Counted from the stretch's first letter, positions 44,933 through 54,016 are shown. The stretch: DNA of 64,000 bases from Shinella sp. (GCA_003248775.1 QFQX01000019.1:12325-76324); one strand, 5' to 3'. Numbers and translations: made by a program. Notes: generated by a model from the letters alone, not told the origin.

Positions 44933-45606
44933 CGGCGTCCCTCTTCCGCAGCCTTGCGCAGAGTGTCGACCGTCTTGCGATAATCGTCAACGCCCTTGCC
45001 CTTGTAGATGGCCGAACCGGCGACGAGGACATTGGCGCCGGCAGACGTCACGAGTGCCGCATTTTCGGCGGTCACGCCGCCGTCGACTTCGAGATCGATC
45101 GGGCGGTTGCCGATCATCAGGTTTGCCTTGGCGAGCTTCTCGGTCATGGCGGGAATGAATTTCTGACCGCCGAAGCCCGGGTTGACGCTCATGATGAGCA
45201 AGAGGTCGAGGTCGTCCAGAACATGTTCGATGACGGAGAGCGGCGTTGCCGGGTTCAGCGAGACGCCGGCCTTCTTGCCGAGCGAGCGGATCTTCTGCAG
45301 CGAGCGATGAAGATGGGGGCCGGCCTCGGCATGGACGGTGATGACATCGCAGCCGGCATCGGCGAAGGCCTCGAGATAGGGGTCGGCCGGCGAGATCATC
45401 AGGTGGCAGTCGAAAACCGCCTTGGTGAAGGGGCGCAGCGCCTTGATAACGGCGGGGCCGTAGGAGATGTTGGGAACGAAATGGCCGTCCATGACATCGA
45501 GATGGATCCAGTCTGCGCCGGCTTCGACCACGTCGGCGACTTCATCGCCGAGCCGGGCGAAGTTTGCAGCGAGGATCGAGGGGGCGATCTTGAGGGGGCG
45601 TGTCAT
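44929..45606 (-). CDS. rpe: Ribulose-phosphate 3-epimerase
   Basis: A 225-residue TIM-barrel epimerase interconverting ribulose 5-phosphate and xylulose 5-phosphate. IAPSILAANFARLG, HLDVMDGHFVPNISYGP with the metal ligands, MSVNPGFGGQKFIP and LEVDGGVTAENA are intact. Start MTRPLKIAPS. First gene of a coupled three-gene operon. Confidence 0.96.
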   Translation of the reverse strand: MTRPLKIAPSILAANFARLGDEVADVVEAGADWIHLDVMDGHFVPNISYGPAVIKALRPFTKAVFDCHLMISPADPYLEAFADAGCDVITVHAEAGPHLHRSLQKIRSLGKKAGVSLNPATPLSVIEHVLDDLDLLLIMSVNPGFGGQKFIPAMTEKLAKANLMIGNRPIDLEVDGGVTAENAALVTSAGANVLVAGSAIYKGKGVDDYRKTVDTLRKAAEEGRR

Positions 45607-45760
45607 GGCGGATGCTCCGGAATTGCTGACTTTTCGGCCTGCCCATAGCATCGCCCGGCCAGCCCGGCAACTCTTCGAAAGTCTGCCACGCCAACGGCCG
45701 GCTTGACCTTGGCCCTATCTTTCTCCATCCCTCGTGACGAGGAGCAACAGGAGGAGAGAC

Positions 45761-46525
45761 ATGGGACGTTCCGCGATCATCACCGGCGGCAGCAGCGGCA
45801 TCGGGAGGCATCTCGCAATTGCATTCGCGCAGGCGGGATATCAGGTGGCCTTCACGCATCGCGACGACGAGGCTGCCGCAGCGGAGGTCGTCGCGGAGAT
45901 TGCCGGTGCCGGCGGTCAGGTCCGCGCGTTTTCCTCCGATGTCGGCGATGCCGCTTCCGTAACGGCGTTCATGGATGAGGCCTGCGCCTGGTTCGGCGAG
46001 GCGCCGGATGTCCTCGTCAACAATGCCGGTATCCAGACATGGGCTCCGCTGCTGGAATTGTCCGAGGAGCGATGGGATGCGGTGATCCGCACCAACCTGA
46101 CCGGCACCTTCATCAACACACGGGAAGTGGGGCGGCGCATGGTGGCGGCAGGCAAGGGCGGTTCCATCATCAATCTGGGCTCCGGCTGCAACAAGCTCGC
46201 CTTTCCGAAGCTCGTCGATTACACCGCCTCGAAAGGCGGCGTTGAACAGTTCACCAAGGTGGCGGCCGTGGAGCTCGGTCCGCACGGAATCCGCGTCAAT
46301 TGCGTGGCTCCCGGTGCCATCGAAACAGAGCGCACCCGCGCCGAGGCACCCGATTATGCCGAGACATGGGGCAGCGTGACGCCGTTGCGCCGGGTCGGTA
46401 CGCCGGCCGATATCGCGGGACCGGTGCTGTTTCTTGCCGGTGCCGATGCCGGGTTCGTGACCGGGCAGACGATCTGGGTCGATGGCGGTGTCTTCACGCA
46501 GGCCTTCTGGCCCTATCCGTCATGA
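45761..46525 (+). CDS. Short-chain dehydrogenase/reductase
   Basis: A 254-residue classical SDR. The cofactor motif TGGSSGIGRHLA, NNAG, the catalytic YTASK and the closing GQTIWVDGGVF are intact. HRDDE after the second strand hints at NADP rather than NAD preference. Substrate unknown. Start MGRSAII has a strong GGAGGAGAG. Divergent from rpe. Confidence 0.92.
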   Translation: MGRSAIITGGSSGIGRHLAIAFAQAGYQVAFTHRDDEAAAAEVVAEIAGAGGQVRAFSSDVGDAASVTAFMDEACAWFGEAPDVLVNNAGIQTWAPLLELSEERWDAVIRTNLTGTFINTREVGRRMVAAGKGGSIINLGSGCNKLAFPKLVDYTASKGGVEQFTKVAAVELGPHGIRVNCVAPGAIETERTRAEAPDYAETWGSVTPLRRVGTPADIAGPVLFLAGADAGFVTGQTIWVDGGVFTQAFWPYPS

Positions 46526-46548
46526 CCGGCTGTTGACTGGCTCGATCG

Positions 46549-47622
46549 TCACTGGGTCGAGGGTGGCGGCTCGATGAAGCCGCCCTTGCGCCATTCCATC
46601 AGACGATAGGGATTGTCCGCGAGTTCGTGGCCTGTCGAAAAGGTGATCGGGCCGATCGGGGTATCGAAAGCCGTATCGACCAGCGTGTCGGCAAGGGTCG
46701 AACCCATGGCACCGGACAGGGCTGCGGCGTCCGCAAGAATGGAAACTGCAGCCTCGGCGGGCTGCACGTAGCCTTCACGCGGCGGTTCTCCGGTGTTGCC
46801 GTCCTTTGGTTGCGGTCCTCCTACGACATAGGGGAGCAGGACGGCGCGTACGCCTTCGGCAAGCGGTACCGGCTGGTCGGCAGCATTCAGAGCTTCGCCG
46901 CCCAGAAAGCCGAGTTCGATCTTTTCCACCGCGGCGTCGCGCGCAATGATCGAGATGTCGCTCCGATCGCCACCGACGAAGACCTTTGTCACACCCGCCT
47001 TGCGCAGACGGCGAACAAGCGCGATCTGCTGTTCCTGTCCCGGACGGAAGGTGTCGGTGAAAACCGGTTTCAGCCCATGGGTCTCAAGGCTGGAGCGGAT
47101 GGCGTCCGCCAGTTCACGGCCGTGGATCGTTCCGTCCTCGATCAGGGCGATCGCATCGCTCGTCCAGTCGCGGAGGATGATTTCGGTGAGTTTCCGGGCC
47201 TCGTCTTCGGCCGTGGGAGCGAGGCGGAAGAGTGGCCAGCCGTTCTTGATGGCGTCCTCCATCACGCCTTTCCAGCGTACGGAAAGCGTGATCGCCGGTA
47301 TCGCGGCTTCCTTCAGCGGTGCAAGCGCGCCGTCGAGGCTTTCCGAGCAGAGGAAGCCGATGGCGGCGGTCGCGCCTACCTCGCGAATTCTAGCGGCGAC
47401 CTGAGGACCGCTTCCGGCTTCGCAACTCTCGTCGATCAGAGCGAGTTCGATGCCGAGACGGTCGGCGGAAATCTTGGCGCCGCGACGCACTTCATCGCCC
47501 AATGTCACGAAGTTTCCCGATTGGGGCGCGACCACCGCGATCTTCAGCGGCGCGGCGGCGAGCGGCGCGGCAAGGCCGGTCAACGCGAGAAAGGTCAGCG
47601 GCAGGAAGCGATGCGGGTTCAT
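46549..47622 (-). CDS. Branched-chain amino acid-type ABC substrate-binding protein
   Basis: A 357-residue periplasmic protein (signal peptide MNPHRFLPLTFLALTGLAAPLAA) of the Leu/Ile/Val-binding family: LKIAVVAPQSGNFVTLGDEVRRGAKISAD, GFLCSESLDGALAPLKEA and VFVGGDRSD. No permease or ATPase genes accompany it, so it is an orphan binding protein or a sensor component. Ligand unknown. Confidence 0.85.
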   Translation of the reverse strand: MNPHRFLPLTFLALTGLAAPLAAAPLKIAVVAPQSGNFVTLGDEVRRGAKISADRLGIELALIDESCEAGSGPQVAARIREVGATAAIGFLCSESLDGALAPLKEAAIPAITLSVRWKGVMEDAIKNGWPLFRLAPTAEDEARKLTEIILRDWTSDAIALIEDGTIHGRELADAIRSSLETHGLKPVFTDTFRPGQEQQIALVRRLRKAGVTKVFVGGDRSDISIIARDAAVEKIELGFLGGEALNAADQPVPLAEGVRAVLLPYVVGGPQPKDGNTGEPPREGYVQPAEAAVSILADAAALSGAMGSTLADTLVDTAFDTPIGPITFSTGHELADNPYRLMEWRKGGFIEPPPSTQ

Positions 47623-47814
47623 TCTTGTTTCGGTTTTTCCGGATTCGGCGTTAAGCCATTGAAACTCGCCTAGTCTAACCGCTCCATGACGGAAACTGCA
47701 ATGCGGTGCAATAACTGCCGGTCTTCAGGGTAAAAAGCGTCTGTTTGGGAAAAGGTAAAACTTGCCCGGCATGGTACGGTCGGATACAGGCTTAGGCCAA
47801 TCGCGGAGAGTGAA

Positions 47815-48309
47815 TTGTTGAACACGCAGCAGATTGATCCGGTCGTCTATCGGGAAGCGATGAGCCGCTATGCGGGTCATGTCCAGCTTATCACCACGGA
47901 GCATGGCGGTGTCCGGCGTGGCGTGACGATCACCGCGGCCTGCTCTGTTTCGGACCATCCGCCGACCGTTCTCGCCTGCCTGAACAATACCAATGAAAAG
48001 AACGCCGTATTCTTCGAAAGCGGGTTCTTCGCCCTCAATACGCTCGGCGTGCATCACCGGGACCTTGCGAACGGTTTTGCCGGTTTCGGCGGTCTCTCCG
48101 TCGATGAGAGGTTCGCGCTTGGCGAATGGCAAAGGCTGGTCACCGGCGCCCCGGTGCTGTCGGACGCTATCGTTTCCTTCGATTGCCGTGTCACGGACAC
48201 CAAGGTCACTGCGACCCATACCGTGCTTTTCGGTGAGGTGAAGGCGGTGCATTTCGGGGCCAGGGAAGCTTCGTTGATCTATCTGGACCGCAGCTACCAC
48301 AGCCTGTAA
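47815..48309 (+). CDS. Flavin reductase-like domain protein
   Basis: A 164-residue FMN-binding split-barrel protein: MSRYAGHVQLITTEHGGVRRGVTITAACSV matches the flavin reductase N-terminus, NTNEKNAVFFESGFFALNTLG the flavin-binding middle, and IYLDRSYHSL the end. Start is TTG (47815 or 47818) with GGAGAG upstream. It precedes the molybdenum-hydroxylase maturation genes by 26 bases and could be co-transcribed, but a link is only inferred. Confidence 0.83.
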   Translation: MLNTQQIDPVVYREAMSRYAGHVQLITTEHGGVRRGVTITAACSVSDHPPTVLACLNNTNEKNAVFFESGFFALNTLGVHHRDLANGFAGFGGLSVDERFALGEWQRLVTGAPVLSDAIVSFDCRVTDTKVTATHTVLFGEVKAVHFGAREASLIYLDRSYHSL

Positions 48310-48335
48310 GCTCCTCTCAAAAATGAGGAGGAAGG

Positions 48336-49265
48336 ATGTCTGATACGTCCTCGAAAGGCTTGCCGGGATCGATCGATGCCGTCGTCGATCTCCTTGCGGA
48401 GCATGACTATCTGGCCGGCCAGCCTCTGGCCACGGTTCTCTTCCTTGCCCTCCGCATGCAGCGGCCGCTCTTTCTCGAGGGTGAGGCCGGTGTCGGCAAG
48501 ACGGAGATCGCCAAGGTGCTTGCCGCCGCACTCGACCGGCCGCTGATCCGTCTCCAGTGTTATGAAGGTCTGGACGTCGCATCCGCTGTCTATGAGTGGA
48601 ACTATCCGGCCCAGATGCTGGAGATACGGCTGTCCGAGGCAGCGGGTGTTTCTGATCGTGACCGGATGGAACACGATATCTTCTCCGCCCGATATCTGAT
48701 CCGCCGTCCTGTACTACAGGCGCTGGAGAGCGAGCCCGGCCGCGCCCCGGTTTTCCTGATCGACGAACTCGACCGCACGGACGAGGCCTTCGAGGCTTTC
48801 CTTCTGGAAGTGCTGTCCGATTTTCAGGTGACGATCCCCGAATACGGAACCGTCAAGGCGACGGAAAAGCCGATCGTCATCGTCACCAGCAACCGGACGC
48901 GCGAGGTGCATGACGCCCTGAAACGGCGCTGCCTGTATCATTGGGTTGATTATCCGAAGGCTGCCGAGGAGCTGGCGATCATCCGGCGCAAGGTGCCCGG
49001 CTGCAACGAGCAGCTTTCGAGCCAGATCGTCGCCTATGTGCAGAAGCTGCGCGCCCTGGACCTTTTCAAGAATCCCGGCGTTGCCGAAACCATCGACTGG
49101 GCAACGGCTCTCACCGAACTCGACCGGCTGGCGCTCGACCCCGAGACCATTGCCGACACCCTCGGCACGCTTCTGAAATACCAGGACGACATTGCCCGCA
49201 TTCAGGGCTCGGAGGGCCAGAAGGTTCTTTCCGAGGTGAAGGCGGAGCTTCTGGCGGCGGGTTGA
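48336..49265 (+). CDS. MoxR-family AAA ATPase (CoxD-like)
   Basis: A 309-residue AAA+ protein with Walker A EGEAGVGKT, Walker B FLIDELDRTDE, sensor IVTSNRTREVHDALKRRC. CoxD-type MoxR ATPases help insert sulfur or copper into CO dehydrogenase-type molybdenum hydroxylases. It stands directly before a CoxE-like VWA gene, the usual MoxR-VWA pairing. The ribosome site lies in a potential 6-base hairpin with CTCCTC. Confidence 0.85.
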   Translation: MSDTSSKGLPGSIDAVVDLLAEHDYLAGQPLATVLFLALRMQRPLFLEGEAGVGKTEIAKVLAAALDRPLIRLQCYEGLDVASAVYEWNYPAQMLEIRLSEAAGVSDRDRMEHDIFSARYLIRRPVLQALESEPGRAPVFLIDELDRTDEAFEAFLLEVLSDFQVTIPEYGTVKATEKPIVIVTSNRTREVHDALKRRCLYHWVDYPKAAEELAIIRRKVPGCNEQLSSQIVAYVQKLRALDLFKNPGVAETIDWATALTELDRLALDPETIADTLGTLLKYQDDIARIQGSEGQKVLSEVKAELLAAG

Positions 49266-49268
49266 GCC

Positions 49269-50525
49269 ATGGAGATTTCGGCTGGCCGGGATGGGATCGT
49301 GATGCCGCCGCCGGCGGCCGGCGACGGCAGGCTTGCCGACAACATCGTTCATTTCGCCCGCGTGCTGCGCAGGGCCGGACTGAAGCCGGGGCCGGGGGCG
49401 GTGCTCGATGCCATCGCCGCCGTCGATGCTATCGGCATTGGATCGCGCGAGGAGTTCCATGCGGCGCTCGGAGCGATCTTCGTCAACAGGCACGAGGATC
49501 AGCCAGTTTTCGACGAGGCCTTCAGGCTGTTCTGGCGTTCACGGGATCTGGTCGCCAAGATGATCGCGATGATGTCGCCTGTTGCCGCCGATCTCAGCGA
49601 ACGAGAGAAGGCAAAGGCCGGTGCGTCCCGGGTGAGCGATGCGCTTTATGCCGAACGCGAGCGGCGGCAGGAACCGCGCGACGAGCCGGATATCGAGATC
49701 GATGCGCGCTTTACGACCTCTGGCTCGGAAGTTCTGCGCCGGTTGGATTTCGCCCAGATGTCGGCAGCCGAACTTTCGCAGGCGCGGCGCGAGATCGAGA
49801 GGCTGGCCATGCCTTTCGATACCGTGCGCGTGCGCCGTTTTCGCCCATCCCGCCGCCCGGGAAATGTCGATGCGCGGGCGACGATGCGGGCTGCGCTGCG
49901 AAGCGGTGGCGATCTCATCCTGCCGAAGTTCCGGGCGCGTCGCACCGAACAGCCGCCGCTGGTCGTCCTTGCCGATATCTCGGGTTCGATGAGCCAGTAC
50001 ACGCGCATCTTCCTGCATTTCCTGCATGTGCTGACGGAGCGCCGCCGTCGCGTTCACACATTCCTGTTCGGTACGCGCCTCACCAATGTCACGCGGCAGA
50101 TGAAGAACCGCGACCCAGATGAGGCGATCGCCCAATGCAGTGGTGCGGTCAGCGACTGGTCGGGCGGTACGCGGATAGGCGAGACGCTGAGGCTCTTCAA
50201 CCGGCAATGGGCTCGGCGCGTGCTCGGGCAGGGCGCTGTTGTCCTGCTGATTACCGATGGTCTGGAGAGGGAGGATGTCCAGATGCTTGCTGCCGAGACG
50301 GACCGGCTGCATCGCTCCTGCCGCCGGCTGGTCTGGCTCAATCCGCTCCTGCGGTTCGAGGGTTTCGAGGCGCGGGCGCGGGGCGTCCGGGCAATGCTTC
50401 CCCATGTCGATGAACTCCGTTCCGTGCATAATCTCGATTCGCTTGCCGATCTGGTCGCTGCCCTTTCCGGGCCGATTGAGGGCGATGCCGATCCGAAACG
50501 TTTCCTGAAGACGATGAGGGCTTGA
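49269..50525 (+). CDS. VWA-domain protein, CoxE-like
   Basis: A 418-residue protein. A helical N-terminal region (ADNIVHFARVLRRAGLKPGP) is followed by a CoxE-type VWA domain with the MIDAS sequence DISGSMSQY and RDPDEAIAQCSGAVSDWSGGTRIGE. With the preceding MoxR ATPase it forms the CoxD-CoxE type pair needed for cofactor maturation of Mo/Cu CO dehydrogenase and relatives. Stop is three bases before the next ATG. Confidence 0.85.
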   Translation: MEISAGRDGIVMPPPAAGDGRLADNIVHFARVLRRAGLKPGPGAVLDAIAAVDAIGIGSREEFHAALGAIFVNRHEDQPVFDEAFRLFWRSRDLVAKMIAMMSPVAADLSEREKAKAGASRVSDALYAERERRQEPRDEPDIEIDARFTTSGSEVLRRLDFAQMSAAELSQARREIERLAMPFDTVRVRRFRPSRRPGNVDARATMRAALRSGGDLILPKFRARRTEQPPLVVLADISGSMSQYTRIFLHFLHVLTERRRRVHTFLFGTRLTNVTRQMKNRDPDEAIAQCSGAVSDWSGGTRIGETLRLFNRQWARRVLGQGAVVLLITDGLEREDVQMLAAETDRLHRSCRRLVWLNPLLRFEGFEARARGVRAMLPHVDELRSVHNLDSLADLVAALSGPIEGDADPKRFLKTMRA

Positions 50526-50527
50526 AC

Positions 50528-50857
50528 ATGACGGCCATTGCAGAACGAATGGACCCGCTGCTCGTTGCCGAGAACTGGAAAGGCAAGGGGCGCGAGGTGG
50601 CGATTGCGACCGTGGTCGAGACCTGGGGATCGGCGCCGCGCCCGGTCGGCAGTCATCTGGTCATCGATGCCGATGGCAATTTCGAGGGGTCCGTCTCCGG
50701 CGGCTGCGTCGAGGGGGCGGTGATCACCGAAGCGCTCGACGTGCTGCAGTCCGGTGCGCCGAAAATGCTCGAATTCGGTGTGGCGGACGAGACGGCCTGG
50801 CGGGTCGGGCTTTCCTGCGGTGGCCGCATCCGCGTTTATGTCGAAAGGCTCGTTTGA
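50528..50857 (+). CDS. XdhC/CoxI N-terminal-domain protein
   Basis: A 109-residue protein containing only the XdhC_CoxI domain: ATVVETWGSAPRPVGSHLVI, GSVSGGCVEGAVITEA and VGLSCGGRIRVYVERL. XdhC proteins protect and sulfurate the molybdenum cofactor before insertion into xanthine dehydrogenase-like enzymes. The usual second half, the Rossmann domain, is a separate gene immediately after (one-base overlap). Confidence 0.88.
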   Translation: MTAIAERMDPLLVAENWKGKGREVAIATVVETWGSAPRPVGSHLVIDADGNFEGSVSGGCVEGAVITEALDVLQSGAPKMLEFGVADETAWRVGLSCGGRIRVYVERLV

Positions 50858-51564
50858 TGGATGCGGGAAACCTGAAAAAGCTGAACGAGGCGCGGCAGGT
50901 ACGACGCGCGGCCGTGCTGGTGACCGATCTCGACGATGGGCGTGACCGGCTTGTTGTCGAGGGAGAAACCGTCATCGGGCCGCTAGGGGCTGAAATCGGT
51001 CAAAGGCTGCTATCTGGTAAGTCCGGGTTGGTGGATCTGGAGGGGCGCAGCTTTTTCCTCAATGTGTACCTCCCGCCGCCGCGCATCGTGGTGATCGGCG
51101 CGGTTCATATCAGCCAGGCGCTCTGTCCCATGGCCGAGATCGCTGGCTACGACATCACCGTGATCGATCCTCGTACCGCCTTTGCGACGCCCGAGCGTTT
51201 CTCAGGCGTCGATCTCGTGGCGGACTGGCCGGAAGATGCGTTGAAGGAGCGGCCGCTTGATCGTTATTGCGCGGTGGTTGCCGTCACCCATGACCCGAAG
51301 ATCGACGACTTTCCTCTCGTCGCCGCGCTGAAAGCCGGCTGTTTCTATGTCGGTGCGCTCGGCAGTCGCAAGACCCATGCGAAACGTGTGGAGCGGTTGA
51401 AGGAGCAAGGTCTCTCCGAGGAGCAGATCGCTCGTATTTCCGCGCCGGTGGGGCTCGATATCGGGGCCGCCACCCCTGCCGAGATCGCCGTATCCGTGCT
51501 TGCCGAGGTTATTCAGTCGTTCCGGCGCCGGTCGCTGGGCGTCGCGGCGAGCGAGGCGGCATGA
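50857..51564 (+). CDS. XdhC C-terminal (Rossmann) domain protein
   Basis: A 235-residue protein whose second half is the XdhC_C domain: PPPRIVVIGAVHISQALCPMAE, YDITVIDPRTAFATPERF, FYVGALGSRKTHAKRVERL and ISAPVGLDIGAATPAEIAVSVLAEV. The first 60 residues are a remnant-like N-terminal piece. It overlaps the upstream domain gene by one base and the downstream gene by four, so all three are coupled. Confidence 0.88.
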   Translation: MDAGNLKKLNEARQVRRAAVLVTDLDDGRDRLVVEGETVIGPLGAEIGQRLLSGKSGLVDLEGRSFFLNVYLPPPRIVVIGAVHISQALCPMAEIAGYDITVIDPRTAFATPERFSGVDLVADWPEDALKERPLDRYCAVVAVTHDPKIDDFPLVAALKAGCFYVGALGSRKTHAKRVERLKEQGLSEEQIARISAPVGLDIGAATPAEIAVSVLAEVIQSFRRRSLGVAASEAA

Positions 51565-53195
51565 TCTTCGGGGAATTCCCGCTGGAAGGGGCTGAAGGCC
51601 TTGTGCTGGCGCATTCTGTGCAATTGCCGTCTGGCCGGCTTCCGAAGGGCCACAGACTTTCCGAATCGGATCTCTCCCGTCTTTCAGAAGCGGGCATTCG
51701 TACGATCATCGCCTGTCGGCTCGAGGATGGCGATCTCGGCGAAGACGAGGCGGCGGGTCGTCTGGCAGAGGGAATTGGCCCCGATCATCTGCGGATGTCG
51801 GAGCCTTCGACCGGCCGCGTCAACTTCTACGCCACCTGCAACGGCCTCTTCGTGGCGAGCCGTGAACTGGTCGATCGTTTCAACCGCGTCGATCCGGCGA
51901 TCACCTTCGCCTGTCTGGCCGATCATAGCGACGTGCGCGAAGGCGATCTCGTCGCGACGGTGAAGATCATCCCGCTCGGCGTTTCAGGCGCAAGCGTGGT
52001 CAGTGCGCTGTCCATCCTTTCCGAAGGGGCGGCGATAGAGCTCAAGCCCTATCGCCCGCGCAACGTCGCCCTGATCGCGACGCAGCTGCCGTCGCTGAAG
52101 ACCTCCGTCATGGACAAGACCGCGCGGATACTTGAGCAGCGCCTTGCCGCTTCCGGAAGCAGGCTGGTCGGTGAATGGCGGGTGGCGCACCGGGCGGAGG
52201 CCGTCGCAGGCGCAATCGAGGATGTCCTGCGCCTGCAGCCTGCCGATCCGCCGCTCGTTGTCGTCTTCGGTGCATCGGCCATGTGCGATCCGGTCGATGT
52301 CATCCCGGAATCGATCCGCATGGCAGGCGGAACGGTCGATCAGGTCGGGCTGCCGGTCGATCCCGGCAATCTGCTGGTGCTGGGGCATGTCGGCGAGATA
52401 CCGGTTATCGGCGCGCCGGGCTGTGCCCGGTCGCCGAAGGAGAATGGCTTCGACTGGGTGTTGAACCGGATCCTCGCCGGCGAAAATCCGGGAGTGCTGG
52501 AACTGACAGGGCTCGGTGTCGGAGGCTTGCTGATGGAAATCCCCAGTCGTCCGCTGCCGCGGGAGGTTGCGACCGCAGCAGATACAGCCCTCCGTGTCGG
52601 CATCGTCATCCTGGCCGCGGGCAAGGCGAGCCGGATGGGCGAAAGCGGCCGGCACAAGCTGTTGGCCGAATTCGAGGGCGTGCCGCTTGTGAGGCGCATG
52701 GCCGAACGGGCGCTCGATGCTGCGAGCGGTCCCGTCGTCCTCGTTACCGGTTTTCGTGCTTCCGAGATTTCCGCCTGTCTGGAAGGGTTGCCGGTCGAGA
52801 TCGAGGAAAACCGTGATTATGCCAGCGGGATGGCGAGCTCGATCCGCACCGGCCTTGCCGCGTCTTCCCTGCAGGACGTGGAAGGCGTGATGATCCTGCT
52901 AGCCGACATGCCGGGGGTTACGCGCGCCGACCTCGATGAACTCGTGAAAGCGTTCCGCAATTCCGGCGGTCGATCCATCGTACGGGCGGCGGCTGATGGC
53001 AAGCGTGGCAATCCGGTCATCCTGCCGCGCGTTACCTTTCCCGCGCTGATGCGGCTGGAGGGGGATATCGGTGCGCGCCACATCATCGAAACCTCCGGCC
53101 TGCCGATCGTCGACGTCGAGATCGGCGCAGCGGCAAAACTGGATGTCGATACGCCGGAGGCGGTTCTGGCCGCCGGCGGTGTTCTCAAGGGTTGA
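51561..53195 (+). CDS. Molybdopterin-binding domain fused to MobA-like nucleotidyltransferase
   Basis: A 544-residue fusion. Residues about 1-150 form a MoeA-like N-terminal part (HSVQLPSGRLPKGHRLSE), about 165-320 a MoCF-type molybdopterin-binding domain (VVVFGASAMCDPVDVIPESI, HVGEIPVIGAPGCARSPKEN), and about 340-540 an NTP-transferase domain with ILAAGKASRMGESGRHKLL and LADMPGVTRADLD, as in MocA. MocA makes the cytosine dinucleotide form of the cofactor for xanthine-dehydrogenase-family enzymes. Its presence after the XdhC genes points to such an enzyme elsewhere in the genome. Confidence 0.85.
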   Translation: MIFGEFPLEGAEGLVLAHSVQLPSGRLPKGHRLSESDLSRLSEAGIRTIIACRLEDGDLGEDEAAGRLAEGIGPDHLRMSEPSTGRVNFYATCNGLFVASRELVDRFNRVDPAITFACLADHSDVREGDLVATVKIIPLGVSGASVVSALSILSEGAAIELKPYRPRNVALIATQLPSLKTSVMDKTARILEQRLAASGSRLVGEWRVAHRAEAVAGAIEDVLRLQPADPPLVVVFGASAMCDPVDVIPESIRMAGGTVDQVGLPVDPGNLLVLGHVGEIPVIGAPGCARSPKENGFDWVLNRILAGENPGVLELTGLGVGGLLMEIPSRPLPREVATAADTALRVGIVILAAGKASRMGESGRHKLLAEFEGVPLVRRMAERALDAASGPVVLVTGFRASEISACLEGLPVEIEENRDYASGMASSIRTGLAASSLQDVEGVMILLADMPGVTRADLDELVKAFRNSGGRSIVRAAADGKRGNPVILPRVTFPALMRLEGDIGARHIIETSGLPIVDVEIGAAAKLDVDTPEAVLAAGGVLKG

Positions 53196-53200
53196 TCGCA

Positions 53201-53614
53201 ATGGACAATGTCGAGATAGAAGAGATGTTTCAGGCGGTTGGCCCGGTCTCCATTCGCCGGATGTTCGGCGGAAAGGGCATCTATCGCGATGGCGTGATCT
53301 TCGCGCTCGACCTGTTCGACGAGATCATGCTGAAGGCGGACAACGAAAGCGCGCCGCGTTTCGAAGAGGCGGGCTCCCGGCAATGGGTTTACCAGCGGGA
53401 GGGCAAAAGCCCGGTCGCGATGCCCTACTGGTCGATCCCTGATGACGCCTATGACGATCCCGACGAAATGGCGAAGTGGGTGCGGCTCGCCTTGGAGGCG
53501 GGACTGAGGGCCGAAGCATCGAAGGCGAAGCCCGCGCGAGCAAAACCGGCCGGGTCGAAGTCCGCCAAGCCGAAGTCAGCGAAGAAAAGGCAGGATGGCG
53601 CTGGTGAAGGCTGA
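53201..53614 (+). CDS. TfoX N-terminal-domain protein
   Basis: A 137-residue protein with a TfoX_N domain: MFQAVGPVSIRRMFGGKGIYRDG, FALDLFDEIMLKADNES and VAMPYWSIPDDAYDDPDEMAKW. The tail is Lys/Ala/Pro-rich (about residues 105-137). In gammaproteobacteria TfoX controls competence; here the function is unknown. Its last 39 bases overlap the end of the convergent NUDIX gene. Confidence 0.85.
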   Translation: MDNVEIEEMFQAVGPVSIRRMFGGKGIYRDGVIFALDLFDEIMLKADNESAPRFEEAGSRQWVYQREGKSPVAMPYWSIPDDAYDDPDEMAKWVRLALEAGLRAEASKAKPARAKPAGSKSAKPKSAKKRQDGAGEG

Positions 53615-54016
53615 GAGCGGCTGAGGCAGCGCGTCGAGATCGAACCAGCCGAAATCCGAAAGCTTGTCCGGTTCGGTCAGTTGCGGTTCGCCTGAAAAGT
53701 CTTCCGTTCGGTAAAGCAGCGAAACCCAATGCTGCCGGTCGGCATCGATGATCTGCTCGGTGGTGGTGAGAAAACCGATCTTGCCGATGGTAAGGCCGGT
53801 TTCTTCCTCGGCCTCCCGGCGGGCTGCCTGCTCGGCCGGCTCCATATGGTCGACCTTGCCGCCGACAATGTTCCAGAAGCCCGCTTCCGGGGCTCTCCGG
53901 CGGCGATAGAGCAACAGCTTGCCATCGCGCAGGATGGCAAGACCGACTCCTAGGCCGGGAAAATCGATGCCGGATTGGGTCATGAGCGGTTGCTCTGTGA
54001 CAACGGCTGCCGTCAC
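53576..54016 (-). CDS. NUDIX hydrolase
   Basis: A protein of up to 146 residues with an intact Nudix box, GKVDHMEPAEQAARREAEEE followed by TGL. The fold would cleave a nucleoside diphosphate linked to another group; substrate unknown. The start is either GTG at 54016, overlapping the helicase stop by four bases, or ATG at 53983. Coupling with the helicase favours the longer form. Confidence 0.85.
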   Translation of the reverse strand: MTAAVVTEQPLMTQSGIDFPGLGVGLAILRDGKLLLYRRRRAPEAGFWNIVGGKVDHMEPAEQAARREAEEETGLTIGKIGFLTTTEQIIDADRQHWVSLLYRTEDFSGEPQLTEPDKLSDFGWFDLDALPQPLSAFTSAILPFLR

